Positions 56,106-64,000 of a stretch of DNA of 64,000 nt are shown here, piece by piece. The position numbers and the translations under genes were made by a program. The notes beneath the pieces were generated by a model. It worked only from the letters and a program-made list of their open reading frames with translations. It was not told the DNA's origin and did not search any database. Origin of the DNA: Corythucha ciliata (lineage: Eukaryota; Arthropoda; Insecta; Hemiptera; Tingidae); NCBI GenBank assembly GCA_038030265.1, contig CM075941.1:2666001-2730000 (forward strand). Direction: 5' to 3'. Each line of letters starts with the position of its first letter. Position 1 is the stretch's first letter.

Positions 56106-59100
56106 TAACGGAAAGAAGCCAGAAAAAGCGCTAAATTACGGCTAAAGTTAAGAAAATACTTCGTGTCTAAAGTTTCTTGAAGCTTCCGCGGATAACGTGT
56201 AGAAAGAGCGCTTTGGAGGCTAGACGATAGAAGGCAAGTTCGTGGCTCAAACTGAGAAAAAGCGCTAATTCATTGCTAAAATTAATAAAAAGTGCTAATT
56301 TATGGATGACATTGAGAAAGAAGATTATTAGCGGCTAAAATTAGGAAAAATGCGAATTCACTGCAAAAATGCAGAAAAATCGCTAATTCGCTAATCCAAT
56401 AAAATTGAGAAGAAGCGCTGAAGTGAGAAGAACACGTTAATTCGTGGTTTAATTAAGAAAACGTCAAATTTTTGAATTCTGAAAGTACAACTTCAGGCTA
56501 GAAAGTAAAAAAAAAGTGATAATCCGCGGCAAATTTCAGAAAAATCGTTAGGCAATTTGCGGCGAAAATTGGGAAACAACTCTAATTCGTGTCTGAAATG
56601 TAGAAAAATCTGTAATTAGTGGCTAAAATGAGGAAACACCCTAATTCGTAGCTAAAATAAAGAAAAATGGCTAATTTAGCGGTTAATTTGAGAAAATCCC
56701 GCGATAATTGGCCATTTACGGCCAAAATTGAGAAAAATCGCATATTCAGTGCTAAAATGGAGAGAAATACCTAATTCACCGATGAAATTGAGAAGCGCCG
56801 AATTGTATAAAAAGCTCTAATTCGCGGTTAAAAAGGGAGAAAACGCCAAATCGCAGCTTATTATTCTGAACGGTGACATTATAGTATAGGGGCGCTGGTG
56901 AAAAATTCGCCCGGGGCGCCAAATGTCCAAGGCCGGCACTGTTGTGATATTTTGTTTTTTAAAATTGCTAAATCCTCGAAATTGCTCGAAAGCACAGGGG
57001 GGGAGGGGAGAAAAGGCGATAAGGCGTTCTAATTAGCTAAAATTGGGGTAAGAAGTATTAGGCGAAAAACGCTAATATTTGTGACTGGAATAGCAAAAAA
57101 GCGCCGATTCATAGAAAAAATTACTAGTTTGTTGCTAAAAATTGAGAATAACACTTATTTGCAGCTGTGAAATTGAGGAAAAGTCAGCTATCCATCACTC
57201 AGCAGGATCAACGTTCAATTCGTGGTTTCATGAGGCAACATAAATTTGGACTGTAATTGACAAAAATCGCTAATTAACAATGAATAAAAAAGTAGAAAAT
57301 CGCTAATTCATGGCTAAAATTAAGATATAGAGCTCATAGGCTGGTAAAATTGTCAAAATAAGGTAATTCGCGGAAGAGAATAAGCTAATTCGCGGCAAAA
57401 ACAGGAAAAATGTGCGCTAATGTGCTGCTAAAATTAAGAAAAATGCCAATTCACGGCGGAGGAAAGCTTAAATTCGTGGCTACATAGTTGAAAAACAGAG
57501 CTGATTATTAGCAGCTAAAATAGAGACAGACGTTAATTCGAGGAAAAATTGGAGAAAAAGTGCTAATGTGCAGTTTGCTAAAACTCGCTTATTATTATCA
57601 TGGTTAAAACTAATTGTGATATAGAGCTATAAGTCGCTGGTAAAAAAGAGAAAATGCGTTCGCGAAAATTGAAAAAAAATCGCTCATTCACAGCTAAAAT
57701 TTAGCATTCAAGGCTCAAAAAGTGAAAATCAATAATTCGCAGCTAACATTGTGAAAATCGCTCATTATTCGAGGATAAAATTGATAAACAAAAACTATAA
57801 TTCACTGCTAAAATTGAGAGAAATAGCAGCAAAATATCATTTGAAAACAAAATACGTGTGAAATTGTAAGTTTTGCGTCTAAATGTCCGCGAAATTGCTA
57901 TTTTCCAGTCCTTTACTTGATAAAAATTCGCTAGCCTTCGACGACAGTGCCCTAAAAATGAAAACGGCAAATTTACAACATTTCAATGGCAAATGTATCA
58001 GCGAAATTGGGAGCTTTCTGTCTGTAACTCATCGTAATGGACGTTTCACATCTAAAATTTGCGAGTTTGAAAGTTTCGTGGGATTTTTAATTTATTTTTT
58101 TTTAGTGCCCGCCGTGGATGCCGAGCTCCGACTGCGCTCTCAAAACCTGTGGCGAATCTCTCGGAGACAAACACTTTGAAATTGCCAGTTTTGGGTTCAA
58201 ATGTCAGCAAAATTGATGGTTTTCGGTCTTTATTTTTATCAAAATTGCAAGTTCATGGTCTTTAATTTTGAGAATTTAGGGGTTTAGGGATTTTTGAATG
58301 CGCAAAAATCGTGGAATTGAATAACGGCGCTAAATCATTGCTATACGTGAATACATCGCTGCTAAAATGGAGAAACAGTGCGAATTCGCAGCTAAAATTG
58401 AGAAAAATCGCTAATTTTCTGCTAAAAAGAAAAAATGCTCTAATAGACAAGTAAAATTAAGGAAAAACTAATTCGTGGCTAAATGTGAATACGTCGCTGA
58501 TCCGTTTCTAAAAACTGTAAAAAGTGCTGATTCGCGGCATAAATTGAGAAAATCGCTTAATTCGTTTTCGAAATAAATAAAAATGAAATGCTAATTCGTT
58601 GCTTAATGTAGAAAATTGCTAATTTGATGCTAAAATTGAGAAAATACGCTTATATTTTGGGCTAAAATTAAGAAAAAGTGCTAATTTGTTGCTATTTGTG
58701 TGAATACATCACTGATTCGCTCCTAAAATGAAAGTGCTTATTCAATGTAAAACGGGAAAAAATCGCTAGAACTTATCAGCAAAATTGAGAAAAATTGCTC
58801 ATTGTGTATTAATATTGAGAGAACGCCAATCGGCACTTTCCGGAGGCAAATTAATGGCTGAAATTGACAAAATAGCGCCAATTCGTCGATATAATGTTGG
58901 TATACATCGTCAAGTCGCTGATAAAATGGAGAAAAGGCGCTAATTCACAGATAAAATTAAGAAAAATCGATGATTAGCTGCTAAAATAGAGAAAAAACGC
59001 TAATTCGCCGCTAAATGTGAATACATCTCGCTAACAAATTCACTGATTAAATTGTGAAATAGCGCTGCCGAGATGGAGAAATTGCGTTATAATTGCTGTT

Positions 59101-59745
59101 AACGCGGAAAAAGCGCTAATTCGCTGCTGAAATGGAGAGAAATCGTTAAATCATACCTAAAACATGAAAAAAAAGCTAATCTGCGGCTAAACTTAAGAAC
59201 ATGCACTAATTCGTTGAGAAAAATGTGAACACGTATCGCTAATTCACACTGCTTAAGCTGAGGAAAAGCGCTAATTCGTGTTTAAATGGGAAGTCATCGA
59301 AACAAATAAATAAAATGTGCTAATTCACGGCTAAAATTGAGAAACATTGCTAATTGATCGCTGTGAGTGAATACCTGGCTAATCCGATTCTAAAATTAAA
59401 AGTAAGCGCTAATTACAGATGCTAAAATGAAGACAGTGCGCAATTCGCGGCTGAAATTAGGGAAATGTTTTAATTCATTGTGAATACGCCGACGCGGCGC
59501 TAATCCGCTTGTAAAATGAATAAAAAGTGCAATTTCACTACGAAAATTGAACAAATCGCTAATCCGCAGCTAAAATTGGGAAGAAGCGGTAATTCACAGA
59601 AAAAACTGTCCATTCAATGCCGCTCTTCATGTTTTGTCAATTGACAAAACGCGAATTCGTTTGTATGTATGTGTAAATACATCGCCAAATCGGTGAAGAT
59701 AAAATAGAAAAAAGGCGCTAATTCGCACCTAAAATTGAGAAAAAA
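56106..59745 (-). repeat. Family A satellite, minus orientation
   Basis: A long diverged array with units like GCTAATTCGCGGCTA, AAATTGAGAAAAA and many T(C/G)GCTGCTAAAA variants. The 57840-58250 section departs from the unit and is closer to families D/F. The ~100-codon frame at 57883 is repeat-derived. Confidence 0.85.
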
Positions 59746-60115
59746 CTTTGGCATGAAATCGTCTATTTTGGTATAAAATCGTCAAATTTGGGATGAATTC
59801 GTCAGTTTTGTGGTGAAATCGCCGGTTTTCAAAGCAGACGTCGTCCTTTTGGCCTAAAAACATAATCCGTTTTGTGGAAAACTTTATTTACAGTGTGACA
59901 TTGTCAATCTTGGAGTAAAATATCCAATTTTGGTGGAAATCGTCGGTTCTGGTGTAAAATAATCATTTTTTAAGTGAAACAGAAAAGTTTCGGCTAAAAT
60001 CGCCAGTTTTGCAGTGACATCTCCATGTGTGGGCCGCTTTGGCGAAAAATCGTACATTTTTGGTGGATTACGACCCTTTTTGTGAAAAACTAATTTTCCG
60101 GGGAAGAATTTGACG
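59746..60115 (-). repeat. Family D ~28 bp satellite
   Basis: Units with AAATCGTC, AGTTTTG(G), GGTGAAAT. Similar to 63.0-63.8 kb; words such as ACTTTATTTACAGTGTGACA are shared with 63346-63356. Confidence 0.65.
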
Positions 60116-60188
60116 ATTTAATGCTCCTTTTTATGATTTAATGAACTACCAGTTCTTTTGCTGGGGTCTCTAGAACATCCGACGTCTT

Positions 60189-60252
60189 CTGCCCACCCCT
60201 GGATTAAGAGCTGGCTACGCCCCTCAAACCAACCCCCGTAAATCCGCCACTG
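60189..60252 (-). mobile_element. Two abutting transposon-terminus words
   Basis: Minus strand: CAGTGGCGGATTTACGGGGG at 60252-60233, then GAGGGGCGTAGCCAGC at 60224-60209 followed by a GGGGTGGGC word. CAGTGGCGGAT-type ends are common in nonautonomous DNA transposons of invertebrates. The adjacency suggests one element's inner order, or nested insertion. Confidence 0.45.
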
Positions 60253-61261
60253 CTCGAAGTGTATAGTGAGTGATTCAGTAAAATGAAAAAAAAAAAAAAG
60301 TACCTCTGAGCGCTTGCACGCCGCCTTTTGTGCGAGATGCGCTTGGTAATTTGGTGGATACCGGCCACGACTGCGCCAATGTATCGTCACGTGATTCCAA
60401 CACTCAGAAATAAATATTTGTGAGCGTGCAATTTCGGGTCCTTTGAGCAAAATTTACTTGCTTCATAGATGAATATCCGCGAAATTATAAAAGTTTCGGG
60501 TCTTAATTTAAGAAAAAATTGCTAGTTCAGGGCCTTAGATTGAGCATAATTGCAAGTTCTGGTGCCTTTTTCGAGTCGGCGGATTCAACAGCGCTATAGT
60601 CAGCTGACTACAAAAAAGCCGCGAGCCGGACAAATATCCAAGAAATTGGAAGTTCCATGTCCGCAACATATCTGCCGTAATGCGACTTTCTGGTCTTGAT
60701 TCCTACCCTAAATAATTTTTGGGGTCTAAATTTTTTATTAAAGCGTTAATATTGCCAATTTCGTGTCCTTTTTTGTGGCGGGGAAACTCTGACTAGCCGG
60801 CCTCTTCAGCGGAAATCCGACAACTTGCTATCAAATTGGAAGTTTCCTGGCTGAATATCTATGAGTTTGACATTTTTGGGTCTTAATTTCAGGGAAATTT
60901 ACAGTTTTGGGGTGGTGGATCTCGAGCAAGCCGGTACCAATAGAGCGCGAATACTCACGAATTTGGATGTTTCCTGGCTGAATAACGCCGTGTGACTGCA
61001 AGTTTCGCGTCCTAATTTTTGAGAAATCGCAAGTTTTGTGACCTTTTTTTTTTTTGTCCGGCCGACCGGTCCGGCCACCCCTAGGAGCATCCTAAGCCTG
61101 TGATGACACCCTTGACCACTCCCACACCAGTTTAATGTTAGGACATTTTGAGTACTCAAGGCATAGGCGGATCAAAAGGGGGGGGGGAGGTAACAGCGAA
61201 ATTTAGTCTTAGGGTATTTAGTTAAAAATTTGTTGATAGTCATTCCAGAGATTTCTTCTAA
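60253..61261. repeat. Family F repeats and flank
   Basis: 60430-61050 has diverged units with GCAAGTTT(C/T)GGGTC, TTAATTTTAG/A and GAAATT. A T-run is at 61047-61057 and a G-run at 61179. No coding similarity. Confidence 0.5.
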
Positions 61262-61448
61262 GGCCCCGCGCACACTACGAGAAAAAAGACGCCGACGCGC
61301 GCGTCAGCGTCCGACTCGTGCAGTAAAAACACATAGAACTCTATGGGCCCTTTCACATTGGACGCGTACGCGAGAGTCTTCTCTTCGCCGAGAAAAAAGA
61401 CGCCGACTCACTTGTCGGCGTCATTTTTCTCCTAGTGTGCGTGGGACC
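61262..61448. mobile_element. Harbinger-type MITE with TAA target duplications
   Basis: 187 bp bounded by inverted termini GGCCCCGCGCACACTA at the left and its near-complement TAGTGTGCGTGGGACC at the right. The similarity continues inward through GAGAAAAA and GACGCCGAC for about 36 bp. It is flanked by TAA at 61259-61261 and 61449-61451. The interior is GC-rich with GACGCCGAC/GTCGGCGTC palindromes and CTATGGGCCCTTTCACA. The 3 bp TWA duplication and GG(G/C)-start fit PIF/Harbinger mobilisation. No coding capacity. Confidence 0.85.
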
Positions 61449-61451
61449 TAA

Positions 61452-61883
61452 TACCTTGCACATAACAAAGGGCGACTGTTGAAGGGGGATCTGCACAGAA
61501 TGATGATTTCTCGACAAATGGGAGATCTCGTGATGGTGAGGCCACCATTCATTGAGGGGGGGGGGCCAAAAAGCGTAACTGATGCCACTGATTTTTCCTG
61601 TAGGTTTAAAGGCTTTTCACTTATGTAAAATTAAATTCTAAACCACTATGATTTCATGACATTTTCCGATTGGAACAGCCATTTTAAGTTGCTGCTGCCT
61701 TGGAAATTTTTATTGATTTTACCAAAAGTGGCTAAAAATTACGATTTAAAAAAAAAATCTATACCGGTGAAGCCGGGTCAATTTGACAAAAGAAAGAACG
61801 ATTTGACGCAGAATTCAATGCTTTTCAAAAAATGAGAGGGTAACATTTCTCGTAGAACGCGTCATTAAGGAGTTATAAGCTAT

Positions 61884-61915
<32 letters not shown>

Positions 61916-61934
61916 CTGATTCACTGGCACTGGA
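61452..61934. other. Gene-free stretch ending in poly(A)
   Basis: Nothing recognisable. A run of about 25 A at 61890-61914 lies directly before the right arm of the third inverted repeat. Confidence 0.5.
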
Positions 61935-64000
61935 ACTGAGAAGAAGCGCTAATCCATAGTTAAAATTTAAAAAATGCTGATGCGGTGCTAAAATAGAGAA
62001 GAACCCGCTAATTTGCAGCTAATATTGAGAAAATCAGTAATTATTCTGGCTAAAATTAAGAGAAAGGTTAATTTTCAGCTAATACGCTGCCAAAAATGGA
62101 AAAATTGCCAATTTGCACTTAAAATATCGGAAAAAGCCAATTCGTGGTTAAAATGAACAGAATTCGCTAACTTACGGGTTAGAATCGCTACTACGCTGCT
62201 AAAATTACGAAAAAGCGCTAATTCGCGGCTGAAATATAGAGGAATCACTAATTCACGGCTAAAATTGATAAAATTCGTGGTTTCCTCGGTCAACTTTGAG
62301 CCTAAAATTGAGAAAGAGCGTCAATTTATGGCTGTGGGTGAAAAACCCGCAAATTCGCGGCTAAAACTGAGAAAAAAACGCTGATCCGTTGCGTATGGTT
62401 ATGGTGAACAAGAATATGCTAATTTGTCGTAAACATTTAGGAAAAACCTCTATTTTGCGGCTAATATTGAGTAAAGCGCTAATTTTCAGCTCATACCGAG
62501 TAAAGTGCTAATTCTCTGGTCCCTGTTAGAAAAAATCGCTGATTTGTAGCTAAAATTGTGAAAAAAGCCAACTCGAGAAAAAAGTGGATAAAAAAGCTAC
62601 TTTGCTGCTAAAGTTGAGAAAAAGCGCGTGTTTACGTCTACAAGGTGGGAGGGGGAATACCCCCACTAATCCGCGGCTAATTTGCGCTAAATTGCGGTGA
62701 AAAGCGCTAATTTGCTGGTAAAGTTGACAAAAAGCACTCATTCGCGGCTAAAATGGAGAAATTGGCGGCTTAAACTTGGAACAAGCGCTGTTTGGCGGAT
62801 AGGTTGGGGAAATAGCGGTGAATTTACCTAAAATAAGGGAAAGGCCTTGGCTACAATTAGGAAAAGGCCTTAGCGGTTACCAATAGAGATTTGTAATAGG
62901 TATGTATAATTACAGACTTTTAGTGACCTCTTGAAGATTTCCGCCCCGAGCCACGATACGTGTAGGTCCGCCAGTGTTTCAAGCCAACACTGAAGATTTC
63001 AATACAGTACTGGTGATATTATCGTAAAACTAATTTCGTCGGTTTTCCCTCAAAAAGAAAATTCTACCCCGAAACTGGTGGTTTTACCTCAAAACATGCA
63101 ATTATATCACAAAACAGACGAGTTTTAACGTAAATTTGAAGTTTTTTACCCAAAACTGTCAACCGAAAACTAATGTTTCTCTGTTAAACTAGCGATTTCA
63201 CATTAAAATACAATTGTGATGTGTTTACCTCGCATCTGGCGATTTTAGCTCAAAGTGGTTATTTAATCTCGAGTTAGGGTTTTCGAGGCAGGCAGAGTCA
63301 CCATTTTTGGCCTAAAATCATCCGTTTTGGGGGAAACTTTATTTACAGTGTGACATTGTCAGTTTTTGAGTAAAATATCCAATTTTTTGGGTAAATCATC
63401 GTTTCGGGTTAAAATATTCATTTTTTAAATGAAACAGAAAAGTTTTAGTTTAAAATCGAGTGACATCTTCAGTAGGGCGAGGGGTGAGGGGGTTACCACG
63501 TCAGCTTTGGCAAGAAATCGTAGGTTTTTTTTTTATTAAAATCGCCACTTGAGGGATTTAAACAGCAGTTCATAATGCAAGGTGGTCTTTTTTGGTAAGA
63601 TCATTCATTTTTCATCAGTTTGGGTTCAACGCGCCAGTTTTAGGGTGAAATTATCAATTTCGGGGTAAAGCTTTGGGTTTTAAAATCGCCATTTTTGCTG
63701 TTAAATCTTTACTTTCAGGGTTAACAGATCAGCTTTGGCGTAACATCGTCAGATTTGAAGTAAAATATTAAATTATACAGTTAAATCTTCAGTTTTGGGG
63801 TCGATAGGCGACCAGCGTTGATCGAACTCGTTTTAGGTCCGGAAACTGTAGAGCAACGACGAAGGGATGTGGGGGCTAAAAGTGATTACGGGGGGGAGGG
63901 GGCACTAGCAAATCCGCGCTGAATATAGTGAATAAACCCTAATGCTCGGTTAAAACTGAGAAGAAAGCGCTAATTCATCGCTAATGTGATTACACCGTTT
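61935..64000 (-). repeat. Right arm of the third inverted repeat, cut by the window end
   Basis: Reverse complement of 52563-54575: minus-orientation family A (61935-62860), the TACACGTATCGTGGC-type word reversed near 62955, family D (63000-63830), then a G-run and family A edge. The match continues to the last base, so the arm extends beyond 64000. Confidence 0.85.

Noticed and set aside
57883..58179. 98-codon frame with mixed composition
   Set aside because: It lies in diverged satellite, has no family similarity, and its edges follow repeat units.

Overview
The window is eukaryotic: spliced genes with GT-AG introns, a poly(A)-tailed LINE, MITEs and very large amounts of degenerate satellite. 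The retroelement is of the Jockey type and the other elements are PIF/Harbinger-like, which fits an arthropod or a related invertebrate. I cannot name the species. Only two protein genes can be supported. The rest is repeats and transposon debris.

The one clear host gene is the inositol-tetrakisphosphate 1-kinase orthologue (ITPK1), plus strand, nine coding exons from 27151 to 48231, predicted 370 residues. Exons 1-3 (27151-27584) and exons 4-9 (46986-48231) are compact, with introns of 61-139 bp. They are separated by a 19.4 kb intron filled with satellite DNA. The second gene is a DUF4806-like protein on the minus strand (16792-17480, 5' end unresolved), with one frameshift in a homopolymer. 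It lies between two blocks rich in AGACGTCT-type palindromes, and a perfect hairpin plus T-run follows its stop codon.

The dominant component is a 29-30 bp degenerate satellite (family A; core pieces TTTTCTCAATTTTAG and CCGCGAATTAGC), in long blocks of alternating orientation: 1-4.6, 25.3-25.8, 29.1-45.9, 49.4-52.4, 53.7-54.6, 56.1-59.7 and 61.9-64 kb. Other ~30 bp families look like distant relatives: B (4.9-5.4, 10-11, 23.5-24.6, 54.9-55.7 kb), C (5.5-6.8), D (52.8-53.6, 59.8-60.1, 63-63.8), F (60.4-61.05) and G (41.8-42.2). A very homogeneous array at 31.44-33.28 kb looks like fragments of its own flanks joined at the shared core.

Several large inverted repeats organise the window: 9.29-12.05 with 22.53-25.28 kb; 42.23-43.74 with 49.19-50.52 kb, which brackets ITPK1 exons 4-9; 52.56-54.58 with 61.93-64.0+ kb; a palindrome at 35.58-36.30 kb; and a foldback element at 46.24-46.63 kb. 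Mobile-element remnants include a 5'-truncated Jockey-like LINE (14465-16095), a broken Harbinger transposase (14044-14463), a Harbinger-type terminus with a Myb/SANT fragment (8351-8953), a complete Harbinger-type MITE with TAA target duplications (61262-61448), and many copies of a terminus containing GGGGCGTAGCCAGC.
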